From CAZGZU01 sp964529855 (GTDB taxonomy: Bacteria > Patescibacteriota > Minisyncoccia > Portnoybacterales > UBA2143): a DNA stretch of 23,202 bases. Positions 6,646 to 13,427 of the stretch are shown here, one piece after another. The position numbers and the translations under genes were made by a program. Positions within the stretch are counted from its first letter, which is position 1; every line of letters begins with the position of its first letter. The notes below the pieces were generated by a model. It was not told the DNA's origin. It was given only the letters and a program-made list of their open reading frames with translations, and made no database searches. The stretch covers positions 1-23,202 of the forward strand of contig CAZGZU010000010.1 in assembly GCA_964529855.1 (NCBI GenBank), read 5' to 3'.

Positions 6646-7026
6646 ATGCCCAGAATCAGACCTATAATTGAAGTGCGCTATCTTCCGCCTGGTCAGACTG
6701 AAAGTGATTGGAATCGTCTTCGTCAGGAGATTCTGGCAGCTGTCATGAGTGTTCAGGAGCTTGGACTTAAAAATGAGGATGATGTGATTGATTTTCTGTG
6801 GCCTGCTCCTATGTTGTACGGGCGGAGGAATGATATTGTCATTAAGATTACCAGGCTGTCACTTCCCGGGAAACCCGGAAGAATAGGAGAAATTCGTCAA
6901 CGACTGGCAAGAATTGTTGGGAGCAAGGTCAAAGAGTTTTACCCTAATGCAAGGGTAGAATGCTCTGCTGCAAGCCTTGATCCTTCTGAGGGGTTTTGGA
7001 GCTCGGTAGATAACGAACGTCCGTAA
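6646..7026 (+). CDS. Hypothetical protein, possible tautomerase-like fold
   Basis: A 126-residue protein with a very strong Shine-Dalgarno (AAAGGAGGAAGCA before ATG). It begins Met-Pro, as 4-oxalocrotonate tautomerase-type enzymes do (Pro is their catalytic base after Met removal). It appears to contain two beta-alpha-beta units: IIEVRYLPPG + helix TESDWNRLRQEILAAVMSVQ, then NDIVIKITRLSL + helix RIGEIRQRLARIVGSKVKEF and a strand ARVECSAASL. That is the layout of a fused tautomerase, but no further signature is recognised, so the fold is inference. It ends the run of small genes and is followed by module copy C. Confidence 0.65.
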   Translation: MPRIRPIIEVRYLPPGQTESDWNRLRQEILAAVMSVQELGLKNEDDVIDFLWPAPMLYGRRNDIVIKITRLSLPGKPGRIGEIRQRLARIVGSKVKEFYPNARVECSAASLDPSEGFWSSVDNERP

Positions 7027-7044
7027 CCAAATAAGCCAAATAAA

Positions 7045-7079
7045 AAAAAATCGCCAACCAGGCGATTTTTTGATAGAAT
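7045..7079 (+). promoter_or_regulatory. Terminator-promoter module, copy C
   Basis: A-run, then AATCGCC pairing with GGCGATT around loop AACCA, then Ts. TCGCCA (7051-7056), 17-bp spacer and TGA-TAGAAT (-10 at 7074-7079) complete the promoter. The core ATCGCCAACCAGGCGATT is identical in copy D. It ends the gene at 6646 and should start the hydrolase mRNA near 7086. Confidence 0.75.
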
Positions 7080-7112
7080 GGGAATAAATAATTTGAAGAA
7101 AATAATAAAATT

Positions 7113-7718
7113 ATGAAAAGACAAATTGTTATAATACATGGAGGGAATACTTATAGAACATATAAAGATTATATCGCTTATTTGAAATCTTCAAAGGTTA
7201 ACTTGGGAAAGTATAAGAAAAAGGGCTGGAAAGATTCATTGGAAGATGAACTTGGCAAGAAGTTCGAAGTTTTTCTTTTAAAGATGCCTAATCCGAAAAA
7301 TGCCAAATACAATGAATGGAAAATATTGTTTGATAAAATCGCCCGTTTATTGAGAAATAATGTTATTTTAATCGGTCATTCATTGGGCGGGGTCTTTTTG
7401 GTAAAGTATCTTTCAGAGAATAAATTTCCAAAAAAAATTCTCGCTTCAATGTTAGTTGCCGCGCCCTATGAACAGAAAGATGCCGAAGAATTTTTAGGTA
7501 ATTTTGTTGTTTCAAATAATCTGGAAAAATTCGAAAAACAAGTTGGCAAAATATTTGTTTATCATAGCAAGGATGACCCGATTGTGCCTTATATTGATTT
7601 TGAAAAATACCAAAAAACTTTGCCCGGGGCAGTTGTCCGGAGATTTAAAAAAAGAGGACATTTTACCCAGCCTAAGTTCCCGGAGTTGGTTAGAGATATT
7701 AAGATGATTAGTCAATAA
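7113..7718 (+). CDS. Alpha/beta hydrolase, RBBP9/YdeN-like
   Basis: A 201-residue serine hydrolase. The full catalytic triad can be placed: nucleophile Ser 90 in GHSLGG (88-93), Asp 154 or 155 in HSKDDPIVP, and His 183 in KKRGHF. The N-terminal strand QIVIIHGG holds the oxyanion-hole region. Size and motif spacing match the small RBBP9/YdeN-type hydrolases of unknown substrate. No signal peptide is present, so it is cytoplasmic. It lies alone between module copies C and D. The leader is about 27 nt and has no clear Shine-Dalgarno sequence. Confidence 0.88.
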   Translation: MKRQIVIIHGGNTYRTYKDYIAYLKSSKVNLGKYKKKGWKDSLEDELGKKFEVFLLKMPNPKNAKYNEWKILFDKIARLLRNNVILIGHSLGGVFLVKYLSENKFPKKILASMLVAAPYEQKDAEEFLGNFVVSNNLEKFEKQVGKIFVYHSKDDPIVPYIDFEKYQKTLPGAVVRRFKKRGHFTQPKFPELVRDIKMISQ

Positions 7719-7751
7719 AAAATCGCCAACCAGGCGATTTTTTGATAGAAT
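7719..7751 (+). promoter_or_regulatory. Terminator-promoter module, copy D
   Basis: Begins directly after the hydrolase stop codon. The core ATCGCCAACCAGGCGATT forms the hairpin, followed by Ts. TCGCCA (7723-7728), 17-bp spacer and TGA-TAGAAT (-10 at 7746-7751). The next ATG starts at 7758, 6 nt after the -10, predicting a leaderless mRNA. Confidence 0.8.
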
Positions 7752-7757
7752 GGAGAT

Positions 7758-8468
7758 ATGCAAAAACATCCTAAGGTTAGTCTGAAAATAGATATAGAAA
7801 GAGATATTAATAATTGTATTAATTTCCTAAGAAGTGAAAAGAAAGGCAATAAACGGCAGTTTTTATTGTGGTTTTTACCAGATGATTTTCAGTATATTTT
7901 AAACAAGAAGTTTTCAACAAGAGAAAGGAACAAGATAATCAAAGAATACACCAGGCGTGTTTACAGGACAAAAAAGGATAAGATAAGAGATGGCCTTAAC
8001 AAAGCAAAAAAAGACTGGAAGATAATTGCGAAAGGATATTTTGAATTAGTAGATAAAATTTTTGATGGCCATTCCTGGCCAAAGGGGAATTACAGAGGAA
8101 TTGCTTCTATTTATAAGATGTATCCGAGATATCTTGAGCATAAAATCTTCTTTTTTCCTTGCATCCATAGAATTTCTGCCAGTAAGGTCATCGCTCACGA
8201 AATGCTTCATTTTATCTTTTTTGATTATTTAGAGAAGCATTTTGGCCTTAAAGAGCATTCCAAGATAAAGGGCAAACCAGATGACTATATCTGGAAAGTA
8301 TCGGAGGTTTTTAACAATGTTATTGAAAACTGGAGACCATATAGGCAGATAATAAAGACCAAACCCAGACCATATCCTGGTACAGAAAAAATGTTTAAGA
8401 AGATGAGTAAGCAATGGCGGAAACAACAGGATATTAATTGGTTATTGAAACAGTGGTTTGATAAATAA
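7758..8468 (+). CDS. Putative zinc metalloprotease (HExxH protein)
   Basis: A 236-residue protein with a zinc-protease active-site motif, VIAHEMLHFIF: His 147, Glu 148 and His 151. A second conserved-looking segment, IWKVSEVFNNVI, places Glu 183 about 32 residues later, as expected for the third zinc ligand of gluzincin-type proteins. The N-terminal 140 residues are basic and helical, without signal peptide or membrane segment, so the enzyme is probably intracellular. I cannot assign a peptidase family or substrate. The gene begins 6 nt after the -10 of module copy D and has no Shine-Dalgarno. The ASCH gene follows after 15 nt, probably on the same mRNA. Confidence 0.7.
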   Translation: MQKHPKVSLKIDIERDINNCINFLRSEKKGNKRQFLLWFLPDDFQYILNKKFSTRERNKIIKEYTRRVYRTKKDKIRDGLNKAKKDWKIIAKGYFELVDKIFDGHSWPKGNYRGIASIYKMYPRYLEHKIFFFPCIHRISASKVIAHEMLHFIFFDYLEKHFGLKEHSKIKGKPDDYIWKVSEVFNNVIENWRPYRQIIKTKPRPYPGTEKMFKKMSKQWRKQQDINWLLKQWFDK

Positions 8469-8483
8469 ATCTGATTAATCTAA

Positions 8484-8825
8484 ATGAAAAAAAATACTTT
8501 AAGAATAAGGCAAGTGGATAAATTTGTTTTTGATTCAATCAAAGACGGCCAAAAGACAATTGAAACAAGGGCAGCCACTAACAGATATCGTAAAATAAAA
8601 CAGGGGGATATTTTGGTATTCAGTTGCATCGGTGAGAAATTGGAAAAAGAAATAGAAAAAGTTGATTATTTTAAAAGTATTGATGAAATGCTTAAGACAG
8701 TTGATTTTAAAAAGATAATGCCTTTTGTTGATTCAGTAGAGGAGATGAAACAGGTTTATTATTCTTTTCCGGATTATCAGGAAAAGATTAAAAAAGTTGG
8801 TTTGGTTGCATTCTTTTTGAAATAA
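8484..8825 (+). CDS. ASCH domain protein
   Basis: A 113-residue ASCH domain, the PUA-like fold thought to bind RNA or modified nucleosides (some bacterial members, such as YqfB, hydrolyse N4-acetylcytidine). The characteristic core is FDSIKDGQKTIETRAATNRYRKIKQGDILVFSC: the 'GxKTIExR' helix end and the 'I..GD.I.F' strand. The rest (VDYFKSIDEML..., PDYQEKIKKVGLVAFFL) matches the family's helix and final strand. It lies 15 nt after the zinc-protease-like gene with no strong Shine-Dalgarno and is likely its operon partner. Substrate is unknown. Confidence 0.85.
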   Translation: MKKNTLRIRQVDKFVFDSIKDGQKTIETRAATNRYRKIKQGDILVFSCIGEKLEKEIEKVDYFKSIDEMLKTVDFKKIMPFVDSVEEMKQVYYSFPDYQEKIKKVGLVAFFLK

Positions 8826-8848
8826 GCTTATGAAGATAGACAATTTTC

Positions 8849-8857
8849 TGATATAAT
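8849..8857 (+). promoter_or_regulatory. Extended -10 promoter of the tspO operon
   Basis: TG (8849-8850), one base and TATAAT (8852-8857) form a perfect extended -10. Six bases later an ATG (8864) opens a five-codon frame that overlaps the Shine-Dalgarno (AAAGGAG) of the gene at 8883. Transcription should start at about 8864. Confidence 0.65.
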
Positions 8858-8882
8858 TAAATTATGAAAGGAGATATTTAAT

Positions 8883-9086
8883 ATGTATTCATCAATAAAC
8901 TTGGCCCTGGGAATTGCCATTGGTATTGCCATTGGAATCATAATGGGCAAAAAGCAGAAATCCTGGTCTGAGCTTACTCCGGCAGAAAAGAAGTTAAAAA
9001 TCGGTTTAATTATAGCTCTGAGCATTTCTGCTCTGTTGGGAGTAGTTGTTTTTGTTTGGTTCTATTATCAGTATCAGGCTAAATAA
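8883..9086 (+). CDS. Small two-helix membrane protein
   Basis: A 67-residue protein with two membrane segments: residues ~4-21 (LALGIAIGIAIGIIMG, with a GIAI repeat) and ~39-63 (GLIIALSISALLGVVVFVWFYY), joined by a basic hydrophilic loop (KKQKSWSELTPAEKKLK). The start is set by AAAGGAGATATTTAAT-ATG. It is 4 nt upstream of tspO, so the two are probably co-transcribed. No family is recognised. The glycine-rich first helix would suit helix-helix packing. Confidence 0.65.
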   Translation: MYSSINLALGIAIGIAIGIIMGKKQKSWSELTPAEKKLKIGLIIALSISALLGVVVFVWFYYQYQAK

Positions 9087-9090
9087 TTTT

Positions 9091-9555
9091 ATGAAATTAA
9101 ATTATCTTATCATTCCTTTGATAACTTTCTTGGTTTCCGTGACAGGGAGTCGGTTGACCAGTGGCGGAATGGACTGGTATAAGACGATTAAATTGCCGGC
9201 CTGGACGCCGCCCGGTTCGGTGATTGGTTTTGTCTGGACAACCATTTTTATTTTATCAACCATTTCAGCTTTGATTGTCTGGAACAAGTTTTCTCGTAAT
9301 AAGCGGTTTGCCTGGATTATCGGACTTTTTCTGATTAATGCCGGCTTGAATGTTCTCTGGAGTTTTCTTTTCTTTAATCAGCATTTGATTGGCTGGTCAG
9401 TGATTGAGGCGGGTTTGCTCGGGCTTTCGGTAATCGGGCTGATTATTCTGATTGGACCGATTTCCCGACTGGCTGCCTGGCTTTTGGCTCCTTATGCCGC
9501 TTGGGTCAGTTTTGCCACTTATCTGACCTATATCATTTGGACCTTGAATAAATAG
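9091..9555 (+). CDS. tspO: TspO/MBR family tryptophan-rich sensory protein
   Basis: A 154-residue, five-helix membrane protein. TspO binds tetrapyrroles such as protoporphyrin IX, and in bacteria it is linked to light, oxygen and oxidative-stress responses. Family signatures are present: MDWYKTIKLPAWTPPGSVIGFVWT (the 'PxWxPP' segment at 36-41), INAGLNVLWSFLFF in the third helix, and the C-terminal PYAAWVSFATYLTYIIWTLN. An in-frame ATG at 9046 would overlap the upstream gene and add unrelated residues, so 9091 is chosen. It is sandwiched, with gaps of 4 and 2 nt, between a small membrane protein and a pyrimidine-dimer glycosylase. Confidence 0.95.
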   Translation: MKLNYLIIPLITFLVSVTGSRLTSGGMDWYKTIKLPAWTPPGSVIGFVWTTIFILSTISALIVWNKFSRNKRFAWIIGLFLINAGLNVLWSFLFFNQHLIGWSVIEAGLLGLSVIGLIILIGPISRLAAWLLAPYAAWVSFATYLTYIIWTLNK

Positions 9556-9557
9556 AT

Positions 9558-9938
9558 ATGCGTATTTGGGATATTAAGTCGAAGTATTTGTGTAATAAGC
9601 ATTTAGTGGCTGAACATGCTGAACTACATTCGCTTTGGTCAATTATTAATAAACAAAAGAAGGGGTTCAGCCGGCACCCGGAAACCGAGCGCTGGCGGGG
9701 TAAATTAAAAGCGCTTTATCAAAGGCACGAAGAACTGGTTAAGGAAATGGTTAAACGGGGATTCCGACATCAATCGCCTCTGGATAAAAGACAGGCCAGG
9801 GGCAAAGCCAGACAAGATTTTTATCTTGATTCACCCAGAAAACAGAGAGATACTGAAAAAGAGACCTTGCCAGTGTCTTTTAGGAAGATAAATGAAAAAA
9901 TCAATTCAGGTCTGGTTTTTCTTGATTGGATAGAGTAG
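9558..9938 (+). CDS. Pyrimidine dimer DNA glycosylase (T4 endonuclease V-like)
   Basis: A 126-residue protein of the T4 DenV family, which removes UV-induced cyclobutane pyrimidine dimers by combined glycosylase and AP-lyase action. The pattern HLVAEHAELHSLW (residues 15-27) matches the DenV segment around its catalytic Glu 23; here the acid is Glu 22. The family's second block is ...LKALYQRHEELVKEMVKRGFRHQSPLD. T4 DenV uses the amino group of Thr 2; here the frame starts MRIWDI, so the N-terminal residue aligned there is Met 1 itself, as in other bacterial homologues. It begins 2 nt after tspO, so the two are translationally linked. The C-terminal ~40 residues are basic and less conserved. 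Confidence 0.85.
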   Translation: MRIWDIKSKYLCNKHLVAEHAELHSLWSIINKQKKGFSRHPETERWRGKLKALYQRHEELVKEMVKRGFRHQSPLDKRQARGKARQDFYLDSPRKQRDTEKETLPVSFRKINEKINSGLVFLDWIE

Positions 9939-9994
9939 GATAAGAGGGTAATTATAAAGGTCGAGGAGGATAAAAATTAAGGTCTAAAATAAAT

Positions 9995-10819
9995 ATGAAT
10001 AAAATTATTGAAATAAATGAGAAAATAGAGAAAATAAGAGGGATGAACAAAAGAAAGATTATTTCCCGGATGATTTATCTGGCAATCATTCTCGTCCTCA
10101 TTCTCGGTGCTTTTGGGACGATTGGGGCAGGTGAACGGGGAGTGCTGCTTCAGTTCGGGGCAGTTAAGGATAAGGTTTTTGATGAGGGTCTTTACGTTAA
10201 AATTCCTTTTATTCAGCGAGTGGTTAAGGTGGACGTCAAGATTAAAAAAGATGAGGTACCGGCCAGCGCTTCATCCAAGGACTTACAGATAGTTACTTCC
10301 AAGATTGCCTTGAATTATCATTTGGCCCCGGACTCGGTTAACAAGATTTGGCAGGAAGTGGGCAAGGATTATAATGCCCGGATTGTTGCGCCAGCTATCC
10401 AGGAAGCGGTTAAGGCAACCACGGCTAAGTTCACGGCCGAGGAATTAATTACTAAAAGAGAAATAGTCAAAGAACAGATTAAGGCAAATTTAGGCGAAAG
10501 ATTGTTTGAGCGTTTTATTATTGTTGATGAGTTTAATATCATTGATTTTGACTTTTCAGCTGCTTTTAATGATGCCATTGAGGCTAAAGTGACGGCTGAA
10601 CAGTTGAAACTTAAAGCAGAAAGAGATTTGGAGAGAATCAAGATTGAAGCCGAGCAGAAGATTGCCGAAGCCCAGGGTAAGGCCCAGGCAATTCAGATTG
10701 AAGCCCAAGCCCTACGGGCTAATGCGCAGGTGGTTGAACTACGCTGGATAGAAAAATGGGATGGCAAGACCCCAGAGTATTGGGGAGAAGCCAGTCCTTT
10801 TATAGGGATAAATAGATAA
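9995..10819 (+). CDS. Prohibitin-like SPFH domain membrane protein
   Basis: A 274-residue protein of the stomatin/prohibitin/flotillin/HflKC group, membrane-anchored scaffolds that form ring assemblies. A basic N-terminus is followed by one membrane helix (~25-45, IYLAIILVLILGAFGTIG). The SPFH domain begins GAGERGVLLQFGAVKDKVFDEGLYVKIPFIQRV, the standard prohibitin opening. After KFTAEELITKRE and a segment like prohibitin's, the C-terminal ~60 residues (LKLKAERDLERIKIEAEQKIAEAQGKAQAIQIEAQALRAN) form the typical long coiled coil. The ATG at 9995 has no Shine-Dalgarno; Met 17 at 10043 is an alternative. It stands alone and is followed by module copy E. Confidence 0.92.
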   Translation: MNKIIEINEKIEKIRGMNKRKIISRMIYLAIILVLILGAFGTIGAGERGVLLQFGAVKDKVFDEGLYVKIPFIQRVVKVDVKIKKDEVPASASSKDLQIVTSKIALNYHLAPDSVNKIWQEVGKDYNARIVAPAIQEAVKATTAKFTAEELITKREIVKEQIKANLGERLFERFIIVDEFNIIDFDFSAAFNDAIEAKVTAEQLKLKAERDLERIKIEAEQKIAEAQGKAQAIQIEAQALRANAQVVELRWIEKWDGKTPEYWGEASPFIGINR

Positions 10820-10828
10820 TTAGGCTTC

Positions 10829-10863
10829 AAAAAATCGCCAAAAAGGCGGTTTTTTGATATAAT
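10829..10863 (+). promoter_or_regulatory. Terminator-promoter module, copy E
   Basis: A-run, AATCGCC pairing with GGCGGTT (one G-T pair) around AAAAA, then Ts. TCGCCA (10835-10840), 17-bp spacer and TGA-TATAAT (-10 at 10858-10863), a perfect extended -10. It ends the prohibitin-like gene and starts the mRNA for the gene at 10891. Confidence 0.75.
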
Positions 10864-10890
10864 GGAATAGAGCATTAATATATTTAAAAT

Positions 10891-11142
10891 ATGCCAAGAA
10901 CTATCTATATTATCATATCTATTATTGGTTTGGTGGTTGTTGCCATATTGGCAATTTATATTGGCTTAAGCAAAAAACCAAAGCGACTTTCCAAGCTGGC
11001 TATAGTTGCCTTTCTGTTAATAATTTCAGGTGTTGCCTTTGGAGATAATCGGTTGATAGGCTATAGTTTAATGGGCGCTGGTATAATGCTGGCAGTGATT
11101 GATATTTTCAGGAAGTTGAAGAATAAGGAAAAACAGGAATAA
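10891..11142 (+). CDS. Small membrane protein
   Basis: An 83-residue protein with three hydrophobic segments: about 5-26 (IYIIISIIGLVVVAILAIYIGL), 37-50 (IVAFLLIISGVAFG) and 56-70 (LIGYSLMGAGIMLAV), and a basic tail. No family is recognised. The mRNA from module copy E would have a leader of about 20 nt without a Shine-Dalgarno. It ends before a terminator shared with the convergent gene. Confidence 0.65.
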   Translation: MPRTIYIIISIIGLVVVAILAIYIGLSKKPKRLSKLAIVAFLLIISGVAFGDNRLIGYSLMGAGIMLAVIDIFRKLKNKEKQE

Positions 11143-11161
11143 TATTTACAGCTATAATAGA

Positions 11162-11194
11162 AAAAGGCCCTTGAATAATTCTCAAGGGCCTTTT
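11162..11194. terminator. Bidirectional terminator
   Basis: AAAAGGCCCTTGA (11162-11174) and TCAAGGGCCTTTT (11182-11194) form a perfect stem with T-tracts on both strands. It lies between the convergent genes ending at 11142 (+) and 11212 (-) and should end both. Confidence 0.9.
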
Positions 11195-11211
11195 CGGGAG
11201 GTAGGTTTATT

Positions 11212-11976
11212 TTATGACGTAGGGAGCTGGGCTTTTTCGATCAAAAAACCTAAGGGATCATTCTGTGCTTCCTGAAGTCGGTTTAACAAGGGTTTTGTTC
11301 CTTCCCAGATAGAAAGAAAAACGGCAATGTCCTCTTCAGTAGGTTTTAATTTTGCAGTCCAGTCATTCCGCCTGGCGGTCCATCTATCAAAATAACCTTT
11401 GGTTGTTTTGATAAACTCTAGGGCCGCTTCGCTCATTTTAGCAGTTTCCGGTCCGCGTTTGGTTATCACTGTGGTATGCATTATAGTGATATCCGGGAAA
11501 GCTTTTCCGAATCTGTCGATAGAGGTCAGTTCCTTTAGGTTTCTAAGTAGTTCATCGAGATGCAGGGCCAGGATTTTGTCATACGCCGCTGACGATAGCA
11601 TTGTTATTTCGTGATTAGCGGTCGCTGACGCCTGATTTTTATGATTTTCCAGATAGCTCTGACCAGCCGAAACAAAAAGAAATAAGAAGATAGCCACAGC
11701 TGCTAACACGATAAGTCTTTTCCCCCAACCAGCGCTCTGTCTGTCTTCCTTAAACTGATTCGCGCCAGCATCAGGAGGTTTTATTAGGACGGGTGGTGGA
11801 GCCTCTGCCGTCTTAAGTGGACGAAACGGTTCTCTCTCCGGTGGCATAAAAAATTCTTTTAATATTTTCGCCGCAGATATCGCTGAACATTCAACGGCTA
11901 CGTTGCCGCCTATACTTACGCGTACATCACTTTCTTCCTGTTCTTCCTTCACTACTTCTTTAGCAGTATCTTGCAT
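11212..11976 (-). CDS. Single-pass membrane protein, unknown function
   Basis: A 254-residue protein. Residues 1-85 are hydrophilic, acidic at first and then proline-rich (EAPPPVLIKPPDAG). One membrane helix spans about 87-104 (RLIVLAAVAIFLFLFVSAG). The remaining ~150 residues are mainly helical and soluble (DKILALHLDELLRNLKELTS..., a domain with several Trp residues, ...RWTARRNDWTAKL). With a cytoplasmic N-terminus this would be a type II membrane protein with an external helical domain. No family is recognised. The start has a strong Shine-Dalgarno on the minus strand (AAAAGGGAGGAAAAA before ATG) and a good promoter upstream. Confidence 0.75.
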   Translation of the reverse strand: MQDTAKEVVKEEQEESDVRVSIGGNVAVECSAISAAKILKEFFMPPEREPFRPLKTAEAPPPVLIKPPDAGANQFKEDRQSAGWGKRLIVLAAVAIFLFLFVSAGQSYLENHKNQASATANHEITMLSSAAYDKILALHLDELLRNLKELTSIDRFGKAFPDITIMHTTVITKRGPETAKMSEAALEFIKTTKGYFDRWTARRNDWTAKLKPTEEDIAVFLSIWEGTKPLLNRLQEAQNDPLGFLIEKAQLPTS

Positions 11977-12044
11977 TTTTTCCTCCCTTTTATTTTATAT
12001 TTTTTATTCCTGAAAAAATTATCAAAGAGCAAAATCTTGTATTT

Positions 12045-12074
12045 ATGATAGCATATAAATTGTAGTTATGTCAA
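12045..12074 (-). promoter_or_regulatory. Minus-strand sigma-70-type promoter
   Basis: On the minus strand, TTGACA (12074-12069), an 18-bp spacer and TATCAT (12050-12045). It would start transcription near 12038, giving a leader of about 60 nt for the gene ending at 11212. It is divergent from module copy F. Confidence 0.7.
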
Positions 12075-12100
12075 GGGATAACTGCTTTTCAATGGCTTGG

Positions 12101-12131
12101 AATCGTCAATTTGGCATTTTTTTGATATAAT
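12101..12131 (+). promoter_or_regulatory. Terminator-promoter module, copy F (hairpin degenerate)
   Basis: TCGTCA (12103-12108), 17-bp spacer and TGA-TATAAT (-10 at 12126-12131), after an AATCG start and with the same T-run as the other copies. The right hairpin arm is altered (GGCATT), so only a weak stem remains. Upstream is a divergent gene, so no terminator is needed here. The next ATG (12139) is 7 nt after the -10. Confidence 0.65.
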
Positions 12132-12138
12132 AAGATAT

Positions 12139-12618
12139 ATGTTTAAGCATTCATTTAGAAAAGGTTTCTGTTTCGGTTTCACTTCCGGAATAATCACTAC
12201 GCTTGGTTTAATGGTTGGCTTGTATTCTGGGACTCATTCAAAAATGGTGGTTATCGGAGGTATATTGGTAATAGCCATAGCCGATGCGTTTTCAGATGCT
12301 TTAGGTATTCATATTTCTGAAGAATCAGAAAAAAAGCACAGCCCAAGAGAGATATGGGAATCAACAATTTCTACTTTTTTCTCTAAGTTTGTTTTTGCTT
12401 TGATATTCATTGTGCCAATTTTACTGTTTGAACTTTTAGTGGCAGTGATAGTCAGCATAGTTTTGGGATTGTCTATGCTTGGTTTCTTAAGTTTTATTAT
12501 GGCCAAAGAACGGAAAGTAAAACCCTGGAAAGTGGTTATGGAACATTTGATTATTGGCTTGGCAGTTATAATAACAACTCATTATATTGGCGGTTGGATA
12601 TCATCAGTATTTAGATAG
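12139..12618 (+). CDS. VIT1/CCC1-like membrane protein, putative metal transporter
   Basis: A 159-residue, multi-helix membrane protein resembling the VIT1/CCC1 family of Fe2+/Mn2+ transporters. The first helix, GFCFGFTSGIITTLGLMVGLYSG, parallels the family's 'G.sDGivttlglvaGl.ga', although the family's Asp is Thr here. The second, VVIGGILVIAIADAFSDALGIHISEESE, parallels 'laGla.liAdalSMa.GeYls..sE'. Three more hydrophobic segments follow. It is shorter than typical CCC1 proteins (~230) and its cytoplasmic metal-binding loop is small. An upstream TTG at 12097 would translate the promoter; the ATG at 12139, 7 nt after the -10, gives a leaderless mRNA. Substrate is inferred from family only. Confidence 0.7.
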   Translation: MFKHSFRKGFCFGFTSGIITTLGLMVGLYSGTHSKMVVIGGILVIAIADAFSDALGIHISEESEKKHSPREIWESTISTFFSKFVFALIFIVPILLFELLVAVIVSIVLGLSMLGFLSFIMAKERKVKPWKVVMEHLIIGLAVIITTHYIGGWISSVFR

Positions 12619-12647
12619 GCCTTAAGAGAATTTTCTGAGGAAAATAG

Positions 12648-13427
12648 ATGCCGCGATTTAAGCTATTTTTAATAATTCTTGCTTGTCTTCTGCTTGTTGG
12701 AGCAGGCTTTTATTTTTATTGGACAGGGGAGTCGGAAGAAGAGCCGATCGGAGATGAAATAATTGAGGAAGATTTATCCGAGGCTCAACCTTTGGAATAT
12801 GATGTTTTACCTTCAGCAGAGGATAAGAGTTCACAAGAGCAGGCCCCGGATGTTCTGGATATCCCTTTTGTTTGTCAGGCGCCTTTTGGTGAGTGGGACA
12901 ATCCAATTTACCAGGATGGTTGCGAAGAGGCAGCTGCTTTAATGGTCGTTTACTGGGCCTTGGGTAAGGATTTGGATAAAGAAATAGCCAGGCAGGAAAT
13001 AAAGGCAATGGCTGATTATCAGGAGGAAAATTTTGGCGAGTATCGCGATACAGCTGTCCAAGACACTGTAGAAAGAATTATTAAGGGATATTTTGGTTAT
13101 GAGCAGATTGAGGTGAAGAAAATAACCAGGGTTGAGGATATTATTGAAGAGATTAAAAAAGGCCGGGCAGTGATTGTTCCGGCCAATGGCCGGTTATTAA
13201 ACAACCCTTATTACACGCCGCCTGGTCCGGAAAGACATAATCTGGTTATTCGGGGTTATGACGTTGATACAGACGAGTTTATTACCAATGATGGAGGCAC
13301 TAAAAGAGGCGAATTATATCGATATCCTAAAGATGTTTTATTTAACGCCATCAGGGATTATCCGACCGGCTATCACGAACCAATTACGAGCCTAGAAAAA
13401 GTAATGATTGTGGTGGACGGGGATTGA
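12648..13427 (+). CDS. Membrane-anchored C39-like cysteine peptidase
   Basis: A 259-residue protein with an N-terminal membrane anchor or signal (residues ~4-26, FKLFLIILACLLLVGAGFYFYW), an acidic linker (~28-68) and a papain-like domain of the C39 type. The active-site Cys is 92 in YQDGCEEAAALMV. The His is 197 in GPERHNLVIRGYD, and the third residue is Asn 214 or Asp 215 in FITNDGGTKRGE. DIPFVCQAPFGEW before the Cys is the usual lead-in. It likely acts outside the membrane; its substrate is unknown. It starts 29 nt after the VIT-like gene. Its TGA stop overlaps the -35 of the next promoter. Confidence 0.85.
   Translation: MPRFKLFLIILACLLLVGAGFYFYWTGESEEEPIGDEIIEEDLSEAQPLEYDVLPSAEDKSSQEQAPDVLDIPFVCQAPFGEWDNPIYQDGCEEAAALMVVYWALGKDLDKEIARQEIKAMADYQEENFGEYRDTAVQDTVERIIKGYFGYEQIEVKKITRVEDIIEEIKKGRAVIVPANGRLLNNPYYTPPGPERHNLVIRGYDVDTDEFITNDGGTKRGELYRYPKDVLFNAIRDYPTGYHEPITSLEKVMIVVDGD

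Noticed and set aside
6485..6667. A 60-codon frame overlapping the gene at 6400.
   Set aside because: No ribosome binding site, overlaps two better-supported genes in another frame.
12681..12690. Lipobox-like ILAC in the C39-like peptidase signal.
   Set aside because: The Cys is only 13 residues in and the hydrophobic stretch continues past it, which fits a membrane anchor rather than a lipoprotein signal.
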